A DNA stretch of 64,000 nt from positions 1-64,000 of the IMG/VR virus record IMGVR_UViG_3300036781_000806, one strand, 5' to 3'. Shown here in pieces: positions 6,712 through 15,500 of this stretch. The notes under the pieces are model-generated. The model was not told where the DNA came from, searched no databases, and saw only the letters and a program-made list of their open reading frames with translations. The stretch is from a virus. Each line of letters opens with the position of its first letter. The first letter of the stretch is position 1. A program made the translations under genes and the position numbers.

Positions 6712-6957
6712 CTAGCTGACCTCCACGACGAGATAGCCGAGGTCTGGATCGTAGGCGATGGAAGCGACACGGCACAGCAGCGTGCCATCCACCACGACCG
6801 CTACGGGTGTGTTGGCGATGGCCGGGAACGTCACCTCCCAGCCCAAGAGCATCAAACGAAGTTTGCGAGCTGTGCAGACTTTCTGGATCAGCTCGCTTTC
6901 AGGAGATGGCGGAACCTCAGCCGGTTGCACCACCTGTAGGGCACTTTGAATTTCCAT
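6712..6957 (-). CDS. Hypothetical protein (81 aa)
   Basis: An unrecognised, beta-inclined small protein ending in GYLVVEVS. It is the first gene of the leftward run 6957-5951. It diverges from the plus-strand gene at 7044, so the AT-rich gap 6958-7043 probably carries promoters for both directions. Confidence 0.6.
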   Translation of the reverse strand: MEIQSALQVVQPAEVPPSPESELIQKVCTARKLRLMLLGWEVTFPAIANTPVAVVVDGTLLCRVASIAYDPDLGYLVVEVS

Positions 6958-7043
6958 GCCCCGATTTGAAAATTAAGAAAAATTTGCCCGCAAGGAATAC
7001 CCGGCAGGTTTGCCGATCCAAGACGGAACTGCTACCTAGTTCC

Positions 7044-7388
7044 ATGCAACCCCGCTCACGCCTCCGTGACCCTCTTCAAGACCTCATTGCAAGACAGCGC
7101 CGACAGATGCGCAACGACTGGCTGGCCCTGGATGAGATGAGGTTGCGGGTTCATGAAATGGGTGACCGCGTGGGTGGAAAGGCAGCAAGGCTGGCGGATG
7201 AGCTTGCGGGCCAGCTTGTGGCTTTCAAGACTGAACTCGGGGTCGCTCAGTTTCGGTCAGAGTATCGGGACGAGTCCGGAGGCGAGAGGCTCTCTAGGGT
7301 TGCGATGGAGGACGTATACGAGCAGATCGAGGCCGAGGCTTTCCCGATTCGTGAGAAAGCGCCCAAGCGTAGCAAGGCGTCTGCGTGA
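7044..7388 (+). CDS. Helical hypothetical protein (114 aa), plus strand
   Basis: An unrecognised charged, helical protein beginning MQPRSRLRDP, with long Arg/Glu/Gln-rich helices and a basic end. The frame is open upstream to 6807 but would overlap the divergent gene, so the ATG at 7044 is chosen. It is convergent with the fibre gene ending at 7399 and separates the leftward early genes from late module 1. Confidence 0.55.
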   Translation: MQPRSRLRDPLQDLIARQRRQMRNDWLALDEMRLRVHEMGDRVGGKAARLADELAGQLVAFKTELGVAQFRSEYRDESGGERLSRVAMEDVYEQIEAEAFPIREKAPKRSKASA

Positions 7389-7398
7389 CTCGCCCTGA

Positions 7399-8508
7399 TT
7401 AGTTCCGGGTGTGACCGGCCTCATTGAATGCGTAAGACTTCGTGCCGATCCAGGGGACCGCAACCCGCAAGTTCACCTGACTGCAGATGACGTTCATGTC
7501 GGTTTCGGTCGTGGACGTGACGACCTCCAGAAGCGTTTGGCCCAGCAGGATATCGCCGCCATGCCGAAGCACCTGCAAGAGCGTTTGGCCCAGATTGATG
7601 CCGGTGGCGGATGTTGCTGGTTGAATGTTGGCTTGGCCGGTGAGCGGCTGGTTACTGGAAGCGGCGGCAATCGTTTTGCAGACGACTGCCGAGGGTGCCG
7701 ATTGGTTTCCGGCGTTGTCGACCGCGATGATTCGATAGCAGTAGGTGCCCGGTGGTAGCGAAGCATCCGTGTACGTGAGGGTCGAGCTTGACTGTGTCGA
7801 GACCGTGATGAAGGATGTACACCCGCCGCCTGTACACCGTTGCACCAGATAAGACACGACCGCTACATCGTCTGTGGACGCCGCCCAGGTCATCGAGGAA
7901 CCTGTAATGGTAAGGCCGGTCGGCTGAGTGGGCGCTGTGGTGTCGATTGCGCCCACGTAAGCTTGGCCCGACAGCGTCTTTGTGGTGGTCGCTTGAATGG
8001 AGGCGCTGCCGGTTTGCAGCCTGAGCGTTGTACTCCGCACCACGGCTTGACCTGCGAGAGTCCGCATCGTGAGCACGGTTCCAACCGGCACCAAAAAGGA
8101 CTGGCCTGACAAAGTCCTGCTCTGTGAGACACCCAGGGTTGTTTGGCCCAGCCGGTAGCGACCAAGCCGGATGCGGGTCTTCCTGGAAACCGGAATGGGC
8201 GGAATGATCTGAGCATGCCCGGAGAGCGTCAGGAATGCCCTTTTCTTAACGTTGGCTGATCCGCAGAGGGTCTGAATGCCCCCCAGGATCATGGCTTGTC
8301 CCGAGAGCGTCTGAGATACCACCGTCACGATGTACGACTGGCACACCAAGAGCTTCGTGGTTGTGACCTTGATACCGGCCTGACCCGTTAGCGTGCGGGC
8401 CGTGGTGTTGCGGATGTCAGCAGCACCCGCGAGGGTTTGGGTGCTGGAGGTCGTTACCGCCGAGGGTGCGCCCAGCCGATACCGGCCTAGGCGGATTTGG
8501 GTCGCCAT
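7399..8508 (-). CDS. Tail fibre-like protein with GQA repeats and FN3 domain
   Basis: A 369-residue distal gene of late module 1. RLGRYRLG occurs twice (near residues 6 and 114), and units of the type TLSGQA-x-I recur about ten times at roughly 15-20 residue spacing, which suggests a beta-solenoid or fibrous repeat. Residues about 190-280 form a fibronectin type III domain (APTQPTGLTITGSS, then SYLVQRCTGGG and GTYCYRIIAVDNAGN). It probably belongs to the host-contacting tail appendage. Family not recognised. Confidence 0.7.
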   Translation of the reverse strand: MATQIRLGRYRLGAPSAVTTSSTQTLAGAADIRNTTARTLTGQAGIKVTTTKLLVCQSYIVTVVSQTLSGQAMILGGIQTLCGSANVKKRAFLTLSGHAQIIPPIPVSRKTRIRLGRYRLGQTTLGVSQSRTLSGQSFLVPVGTVLTMRTLAGQAVVRSTTLRLQTGSASIQATTTKTLSGQAYVGAIDTTAPTQPTGLTITGSSMTWAASTDDVAVVSYLVQRCTGGGCTSFITVSTQSSSTLTYTDASLPPGTYCYRIIAVDNAGNQSAPSAVVCKTIAAASSNQPLTGQANIQPATSATGINLGQTLLQVLRHGGDILLGQTLLEVVTSTTETDMNVICSQVNLRVAVPWIGTKSYAFNEAGHTRN

Positions 8509-8522
8509 CTGTGAGGCCCCGC

Positions 8523-9512
8523 TTAAGTCTGCTTGTGGTGGAGAACGTTGAACACTGCCGGTTGGCCGCTCACGGAACCGGAACCATGGAACCCGTAGTG
8601 AGTGGGACCCGCAGGCAAGTAGTCATGCCGAGCACGGCTGTCTTGCTGCATAAAGGTGTTCGGATCGCATCCGTACTTGAAGAGCAGATTTGTACCGTCG
8701 TCGGCCACCTGCAGGTACATCATGTTGCCAACCATCGCGGTGACGTCAGTGTTGGAGTTGTTGTAAGCCGACGCGAATGACGTCAGCGAGGACCATTTGG
8801 ATACGGTGTAGCCGGGTAGAGCTGAACCTGTCGCGGAACCACTCCAATGAAAGAGCACCAGCTTGCCGGAGCCGGAATCGTAGAAGAACATTCCAAAGGT
8901 CGGCCCCACACCCAAGCCCGTAAAGCCAATCGTGATCGTGTATGGCGTTGAGGGTGCGGACCGATAGAATCCCGCAATGGTGGTGTCGGTCCTGGTTTTG
9001 AACTGAAGGCCGCCTCCGGTCAGGTCGGTCAGTACAGCGCTGCCCTGATTCAACCCTGTCCAGTTAGAAGCGGTTGGAGGTTGATTGACGTGCTGGTTGA
9101 TCCGTAGAAAGGGTTGCCACGCTGAACCATCGTAGAGGTACTCGTAATTAGAGTCGCTGTCGGTCGGGACAAAGCGGTCACCGGCCTTCAGGCCGCTCCC
9201 TGGAAGGCTGGAATAAGCGGCCATTCCACTCAGGTTGCTTCGGATCGCATCGAGCGCACCAGCCGTCAGAATCGAATTGATGGTTGCACCGCTCGTGTGC
9301 GAAGCAGCCGTCGTTCCTTCCGCTCCCCTCGTGACCGTCCAGGTCGTGCCGGAGACGGCAGTCACGATCATAATTTCGGAATCAATCAGGATTCGGAAGT
9401 TGCCGCCCGAAGGGTAGCCGATGCTGGAAGACGCCGTTAGGGACGTGACGGAATTGTTGATGCTCCCGTTAAGCGTCGTGCCGGGATCGTTGACGTATTG
9501 TTCGTTTGCCAT
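8523..9512 (-). CDS. Tail fibre/adhesin-like structural protein
   Basis: A 329-residue protein. The N-terminal segment (LNGSINNSVTSLTASSSIGYP, then FRILIDSEIMIVTAVSG and TVTRGAEGT) is a beta-rich module widely seen at the start of phage tail appendage proteins. The remainder is Gly/Ser/Thr-rich without a catalytic motif. It lies in the fibre cluster downstream of the tail hub, co-oriented with it. It may attach to the hub or bind the host surface. Confidence 0.72.
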   Translation of the reverse strand: MANEQYVNDPGTTLNGSINNSVTSLTASSSIGYPSGGNFRILIDSEIMIVTAVSGTTWTVTRGAEGTTAASHTSGATINSILTAGALDAIRSNLSGMAAYSSLPGSGLKAGDRFVPTDSDSNYEYLYDGSAWQPFLRINQHVNQPPTASNWTGLNQGSAVLTDLTGGGLQFKTRTDTTIAGFYRSAPSTPYTITIGFTGLGVGPTFGMFFYDSGSGKLVLFHWSGSATGSALPGYTVSKWSSLTSFASAYNNSNTDVTAMVGNMMYLQVADDGTNLLFKYGCDPNTFMQQDSRARHDYLPAGPTHYGFHGSGSVSGQPAVFNVLHHKQT

Positions 9513-9543
9513 GTATGCGTCATGCTCCTACTGCGTCAATAGT

Positions 9544-10074
9544 TTAGGATTCGTCATAAGACAAGGTCAGCGTTGCCGATGCTGTCGCGCCTGCAGCCGT
9601 AGAACTCGTCGTTTGCATCTGGGTGATGAGGAATTGGGTGTAGCACGGATTTGTAGAGCAAGACGCGCCTGGGCTTGCCGTCTGCGGACCCGTTGCCACA
9701 AACAAAACCGTGTCACCGGAGCCAATCGAGATCGGCGAGGTCATGTCGGTTGTGAGGGCCGAGTTCGTGGCCGTGCTGGGTGTTGTAAAGGTGCTCGAAA
9801 CGACGCCCTTCAAAGCGATGCCGGTCCCAAACGTGCCCGCAGTGTGCGCCCACAGCCCATTTGAGATCGTCGTGAAGGTTCCGGAGAACTTGCCGTAGAT
9901 GAACTTCTCATAGCTGTTGTTGCCAGCCGTGATCGGAAACGACGTGATAGCGCTGGTGGCGTCGTCGATGTTCTTCCAGTTGCAATCGGTCGTCGTAGCG
10001 CCTTGCGTCGTTCCATGGGCCGGTGAGCCTGTGGCCGCGCCGTTGTCTTGAAGAAAAGTAAATGTAGCTGCCAT
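9544..10074 (-). CDS. Putative tail appendage protein (176 aa)
   Basis: A Thr/Ala/Ser-rich, beta-type protein beginning MAATFTFLQDNGAATG. It has two Cys near SCSTNPCYTQF, and the composition fits a virion surface protein. It lies between two other fibre-type genes of late module 1. No family was recognised. Confidence 0.6.
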   Translation of the reverse strand: MAATFTFLQDNGAATGSPAHGTTQGATTTDCNWKNIDDATSAITSFPITAGNNSYEKFIYGKFSGTFTTISNGLWAHTAGTFGTGIALKGVVSSTFTTPSTATNSALTTDMTSPISIGSGDTVLFVATGPQTASPGASCSTNPCYTQFLITQMQTTSSTAAGATASATLTLSYDES

Positions 10075-10085
10075 CTGAAAACCTC

Positions 10086-11177
10086 TTATGAAAACCGTGC
10101 GATCCCAAGCCGTAGGCTATTGACCTGCGTCTGCGTCCATTCCGTTGTCGTGAATGGAAACACCCGCCATGCGTCATAGATGAACTGCCAAGATCCATAC
10201 GACGGATAGAAAAGCCCCGTCGCCTTGGAATCGACATTGTAATAACCGAATGCGGCACCCGCCCCTGCATCGGAGAGCGTCACGTACCAGATTGCGACCG
10301 TGCCTTTCACTGTGCCGCTGAACGCTGGAAGGTCCTGCAAATCGTAAGAGTCTTCCTGTCCCGCTGCGTCAGCGACGTTGTAGGTGGTGCCGTCCGGCGG
10401 ATGATTGTTCACTTCAACGTAATGGGTGGAACCACTGATGGGCGTCCACTGAGAATCGCCGTCGCCGTTCGGATACAACGGAACAATTTCAACATCACCC
10501 AACGGCGTTGAATCATTGGCGGTGACGTAGAAATCGGTCATGATGCCCGTAGTGGCATCAAGCAAAACGTTTTTGATGCTCAGGTGGTCGAGCCAGGGAT
10601 TAGCGCCGACGTTGCCATCTCCGTCTGTCCTGCGATGGGGCGAATCCAAGACGCCACCCACGACCCACGCCTCCCCGTTGACGTAGAAATCGTAGAAGCA
10701 AGTGAGCCAGTACTGCTCGAAGATCTCAGGAGTCGTCGGGGTGGCCGGAATGTGAGGCTGATACTGACGCACTGTCTGCAAATGAAGCTCGAAGTAGTAC
10801 CAAGTCCAGTTGCGGATGGACTTCTGAGTCACGATGCCTGCCGTGGCACTCCCCGCCAAACCCGCCGAGAAGGTAAATCGTCCGTCTCCGACCGGGACCA
10901 CCGAAAACCCGAAACCCGAATAGTCGTTGGTAAAGGTGATGGGGGCGTGGCTGAGATTCTGAGTCTGCCAACGGATACCGACTGTAAGTTCGGTGACCTC
11001 ATCTGGCAACCCAAATTTCAAGGAGCCGTGAACGCTTCCGGGTAGCAGGGTGCTGCCAGCGATCACGTTGTTTCCCGTGCCCGCCTGCAAATCAGCTGTG
11101 GTGTACAGCTGATTCGCTTGAGTTCGCGGATCGTAGAACTGAAAGGAATCCGCAAAGACGAGGGTGTTGGAGGGCAT
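10086..11177 (-). CDS. Tail appendage protein, paralogue of 11200-12513
   Basis: A 363-residue beta-rich protein beginning MPSNTLVFADSFQFYD and ending NSLRLGIARFS. The neighbouring gene 11200-12513 has a matching plan (LIYLDGFEDYD at the start, NGFEIGLRKAP at the end, a TAD.P-type middle), so the two look like old tandem duplicates. Probably a lectin-like or structural tail-tip protein. The ATG at 11177 is preceded by GGAGGGC and a TAAATA box 7 nt upstream. Confidence 0.65.
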   Translation of the reverse strand: MPSNTLVFADSFQFYDPRTQANQLYTTADLQAGTGNNVIAGSTLLPGSVHGSLKFGLPDEVTELTVGIRWQTQNLSHAPITFTNDYSGFGFSVVPVGDGRFTFSAGLAGSATAGIVTQKSIRNWTWYYFELHLQTVRQYQPHIPATPTTPEIFEQYWLTCFYDFYVNGEAWVVGGVLDSPHRRTDGDGNVGANPWLDHLSIKNVLLDATTGIMTDFYVTANDSTPLGDVEIVPLYPNGDGDSQWTPISGSTHYVEVNNHPPDGTTYNVADAAGQEDSYDLQDLPAFSGTVKGTVAIWYVTLSDAGAGAAFGYYNVDSKATGLFYPSYGSWQFIYDAWRVFPFTTTEWTQTQVNSLRLGIARFS

Positions 11178-11184
11178 GCCCTCC

Positions 11185-11190
11185 TATTTA
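11185..11190 (-). promoter_or_regulatory. TAAATA box, 7 nt before the 11177 start
   Basis: Minus-strand context CGCTAAATAGGAGGGCATG. One of 16 TAAATA boxes in gene-start gaps of the two late modules. Confidence 0.4.
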
Positions 11191-11199
11191 GCGAGGGCC

Positions 11200-12513
11200 T
11201 TACGGAGCCTTCCTGAGGCCGATTTCAAAGCCGTTGATGTCATCCCGAGTCCACGGAGTGGCGCTAACCTTGAAACGCATCGGCGCGAAGAAGGCGTCGT
11301 AGTTTCCTAGACTCGGATACCACGTCCCCAATACAAACGCACCACCACCCGACATCCGCAGTCCTTGAACCTTGCAAGGGCCAGCGTTGCTCTTCTTAAC
11401 GTAGAAGTCGGTTTGGCAGCCACGAATGTCCTGATAGATCGGGGATAACTGTTGGAGCGTGTACGAATCCTGGACCGGCGAGCCATCCAGCTTAAGAGCC
11501 GCGTTGCTCGATACGGTGGTCTCGTCGCCGTCTGGCTGAACGTCGTCAACCATCTCCCAGTTCTGCTTTGTTGGATCGGACGGCGTGAAGTCGCTGTACT
11601 GGCCCTGCCCATTCGGACGCAGCGTCTTCACTTGAATTCCTTGCTGGCCGTTGTCGAAGAGTCCATCCGCCAGGAACTCGCCGTCTGTGATGTAAAGGTC
11701 ATCAAAGACGCCCACGACGTTGGTGTTGAAGTTTGCCGTTGCCCAGTTGAAATCGAACTGGCCGAGATCGTTCTCGTTGGTCGTCAAGACGCTGTCGAGC
11801 CAAGTCACGCCGTTGACCTTCAGCACGTACGAGACCTCGGCGTAATAGCGCCCCGTGAAGACGTCGAATAGCTGAGTCGCTTGAGCTTGAAACTCGAAAT
11901 AGTTCCACTGACCCGGCCTAATGGCGTTGGCGGTCGGTAGTCCAAACTCCGCCGTTCCCAGCATGGATGATGCTACGCGGAAGCCGCGTCCACCCGGAGC
12001 AATGAAGACGCTTGGCGGATGCGCGGCGTCGTAACCGGACGCTCCGTTCACCAGAATTGAGATGACTTGCCCGCCGCTGACGGCCACGTCAATGCTCGTG
12101 TAACTGCCGCCCGGTTGACCGTTCACGAGGTATACCTGCGGGACCTGATCGTAATAGGAGCCGCCATGCGTGACTGTCACGATCACTGAGCTGCCGCCAC
12201 TGAAGACCGCCGCAGTCGCAGCAGCGTTGTCGTCGTAGTGGTACAGGTTGAAGTTGAAATTGGTGAGGTTGTTGCTGAACCCACACAACGCGGGCATCGA
12301 GATTGCCGGGATGTAGTCGTTCAGGTGATACGCAAAGCCGATGCAGGCGGTCGGTAGCTCTCCCTCGAAGGTCAGCGAAGCGCCGCCCTGTGCGCCTTTG
12401 CTGCCCCGACCTGGGTAGGCCGTCAGGCTGGAAGACGTGTAGTAGTTGTAGCCCTGTCCCGACAGATCGTAGTCTTCAAAGCCGTCGAGGTAAATGAGTC
12501 TTGAAACGCTCAT
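11200..12513 (-). CDS. Tail appendage protein (437 aa)
   Basis: Starts at the ATG at 12513, which overlaps the tail hub stop (TGA at 12512-12510) as ATGA. A long frame extension to 13128 runs antiparallel-coded through the hub gene and is rejected. It begins MSVSRLIYLDGFEDYD and is Gly/Tyr/Asn-rich and beta-type, with a middle related in plan to 10086-11177. Immediately downstream of the hub, it is a candidate for the first tail-tip or receptor-binding protein. Confidence 0.68.
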   Translation of the reverse strand: MSVSRLIYLDGFEDYDLSGQGYNYYTSSSLTAYPGRGSKGAQGGASLTFEGELPTACIGFAYHLNDYIPAISMPALCGFSNNLTNFNFNLYHYDDNAAATAAVFSGGSSVIVTVTHGGSYYDQVPQVYLVNGQPGGSYTSIDVAVSGGQVISILVNGASGYDAAHPPSVFIAPGGRGFRVASSMLGTAEFGLPTANAIRPGQWNYFEFQAQATQLFDVFTGRYYAEVSYVLKVNGVTWLDSVLTTNENDLGQFDFNWATANFNTNVVGVFDDLYITDGEFLADGLFDNGQQGIQVKTLRPNGQGQYSDFTPSDPTKQNWEMVDDVQPDGDETTVSSNAALKLDGSPVQDSYTLQQLSPIYQDIRGCQTDFYVKKSNAGPCKVQGLRMSGGGAFVLGTWYPSLGNYDAFFAPMRFKVSATPWTRDDINGFEIGLRKAP

Positions 12514-15500
12514 GGTGCGATGATGTTCGTGGTGTTGGAGGCCGTCAGATACAAGTTGATGGTGACGCGGCCACCGGGAGACGTCGCGCCAGTTTGGAGC
12601 ACCTTGGCATAGAACATGTCGCCGGGTGAAACATTCAACGGTGTGGTTCGGAAGGTCGAGCCGTTCTGGAGTGTGGACAGACCATCCGGGATCAGGACGC
12701 CGCCGCCACTGCCCGCGCCCGAAAAAATGCTTGTGTAGGTTGCGCCTTTGTCGGTTGACTGGAAAATGTCGATGTAGATGGCTTGGCCTTCCGGTGCTTC
12801 CTGAGCGTTCGCGGACCACTCGCTGAGGACGCCGCCAATGTTCATCATTCCGACAGTCGTCGTGTCGTTTAGCATCAAGTCTGGATTTCCGGACTGTCCT
12901 GAGAACACGAGCGTCAACTGCGGCTTGGCGATGTTGGCCGAGGTTCCGTAGATGTAGACCATCCGGACTGGCGCGTTGACGTCGTCCGATTCGATGCCGT
13001 TCTGATCGACGGTGTACCCGCCCACCAGCACCGATTGTTTTAGGAAATTCGAGGTCGGTACAGCGATGCTGGTCGAGAGCTGGCTCTGGCTGGTCGTGAT
13101 TTCGGAGGAATCTGCAAACGGTCCCCATGCTCCGTCTTCGACAATGATGACGGAGTCTGTGTCGAGAACCAGCGGAACGTCGAACGTAAAAGAGGTAGAA
13201 GTGTTCGAGACGATCTTAGCTTTCGTGCCTCTGTTGGTGCCAGCGATCACGCGCACGATGTGGCCCTTGTCCTGATCCGTTGCAAGGCCACTGTGGGGCG
13301 TTGGCAACTTGGTAGCGATGTCATAGTTGAGCGAGTTGGAGATGCCGGAATCCGTAAAGGTCGTGGGGCTGCCGGAATTATCGTAGCCCTTGAAGGTCAC
13401 AATGAACGCATCCGTCTTCTGAACGGCGGAGGCGTCCTGATCGAGCGTGAATGTGCCCGTGGATGGATCGAACGCCGTGATGTTGAAGGAGAGATAGGGC
13501 GCGGAGCCTTCCTCCCGACCAATGATGACGAGTTGGCGTCCCGTGTAATCGTCGCTCAGCGACCCGTCTACACAATCACTCGAAACAAGACTGGTTCCGG
13601 ACACGCTTGTGACGCCCGCCCCGAGGATGCCCCCATGCCACAGGATCTTGGGTTTGACGCGGACCTTCTCGCTGTTTGGATTCGGGAGCGCCCACGTGGA
13701 GCGTTTGAGCGGGCCGGTAACGGTGATGCTGGTGGGCGAGATCGAGTCGCCTGAGCCGGTCAACGTGACGATCTGTTGTTCACAGATCAGGTCATCAAAT
13801 TCGGAGACGAAGACAGCACAATCGATGAGACCACTGACCGGTGGCCAGATGATGCCGTTGATCGTGAAAACGTTGGTGTTGGTTCCAGTGGGAATCTGGA
13901 CCAGGATGACCTCGGATGGAGGCGTACAGACCGCGTCCGCATTACGACCGCAGATCGCCACCCGGTAGGTCTTGCCGCCTTCGAGACTGCCGCCCGTTGT
14001 TGCTCTGGAGACGTTGCCGGATGTGATGCTGGGAGCGCCCACGTTCGGGATGAACTCGTTGGCCGGTTCCTTGCCCTCGGTCACGATGTAGGCTTGTGCC
14101 GAACCATCGGCCAGGATGTTGTAAACCTGCTGACAATCGAAAGTCCATTGGTTCGGCCAAAGAGCATCTGTGCTCGGAGCCTGCACCTGGAACGGTGCCC
14201 AGCAGCCCAGAGGTTCCGGATAGAACATGACCGGCAACGGCAGCGGTGCCACATCGACCGGCTTCGGCCCAATGTCGAGCTGGTACATCGAGTCGGTGAC
14301 CGTGCGGCCTTCGATCTGGATGGACCAATCCTTCATGAGCTTCCAGCCGGTGATTCTCCAATCAGCGGTTGCAACGCCATAAGCGAGGCCCGAGCCATTG
14401 CCCGGTGGAGTGCTCACGACTAAATGCGTGGCGTCGGTCACAGCCGCAATGGTGACCTGCACGCCGTTGATGACGACCTCCTTGTTGACCAGGGAGGTGT
14501 CGCCCGTGTACTGCGTGAACTGATCGCCAGACGTGAGGGTCACGTTCACACCCGACACGTCGACGGTGCCAGACTTGCCGGGAATGTCCGGATGCGTCAT
14601 CGAAACCACTTGGCCGACTTCGGTTTCGAGCGCCAGAATGGTCGTGCCCCATTGGGCAGAGCGGGCAGTCCTCCATTCGGTGGCGTCGATGGAGGTGCCG
14701 TTGTTGAAGGTGTTGCCTGATGAGATGCCGCCGACTTCTTCTCGGGTCAGGGTTGCTGTGACACGGAGCGCCTGACTGAGGCTAGAAATGCCCACGCTGT
14801 GCATCTGCTTAACGAGGGGCGAACCGTTGCGGCCATAGTAGGTCTCGTGGTCCTTGTCCTCGTAGGTGGCGGTGTTGGCTTGGTATTGCGCGGCTTTGTC
14901 GGCGAATGAGATTTCGAGGCGCTCAAACTGGGCATCGACAGGCGCAAGCCGCAAAGACTGATACAGCGTGTTACCAGCCGTGAAGGCCGAAACAGACGCC
15001 GCGTTCTCCCGGATGCCCAGCTTCAACTTGCCGAACTCGAACGTAAAGAATCCGTTGCAACACCGCATGATCTCGGTGAGCCAGTCGCGCACTGGCTTCT
15101 GCTGTGCAAAGGTCCCCATGAAACGGAACTGCTTTTCAGTGCCGACCCCCAGAAGATCGTCCACCACTAAGTCCGCGATCTGGGCGCAGCCTGAGACGCC
15201 GTCTTGATTGACGAGCGACTCCAGCACGAACGTATCAAGCTGTGTTGCGGAGTCAGCATTGAAGAGTCCCAGAGCACGGAGATAGACGTTAACGGCAATC
15301 CAGAACGGATTCGTTAGGCCGGAAACTGACGTTCTGGTCCCGTCAGCGTCCCAAACCCAACCAGAAAGACCCTTCGAGACTGGCACGACCATCGAGTGCG
15401 AGTCGGTCGTAGACGGATTGATCCCGGACGGCTTCGCATAGCGCAAATCCACAAACGCTAACCCGGCAGCTTTGTTGTCTCCCTGGATCGCGCCGCCCGC

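Noticed and set aside
12514-13128. N-terminal extension of the 11200-12513 gene
   Set aside because: Lies within the hub gene in another frame and is Arg/His-rich; the ATG at 12513 overlaps the hub stop as ATGA.
13776-14423. Plus-strand open frame inside the hub gene
   Set aside because: Shadow of the hub coding strand; no ribosome binding site or domain.
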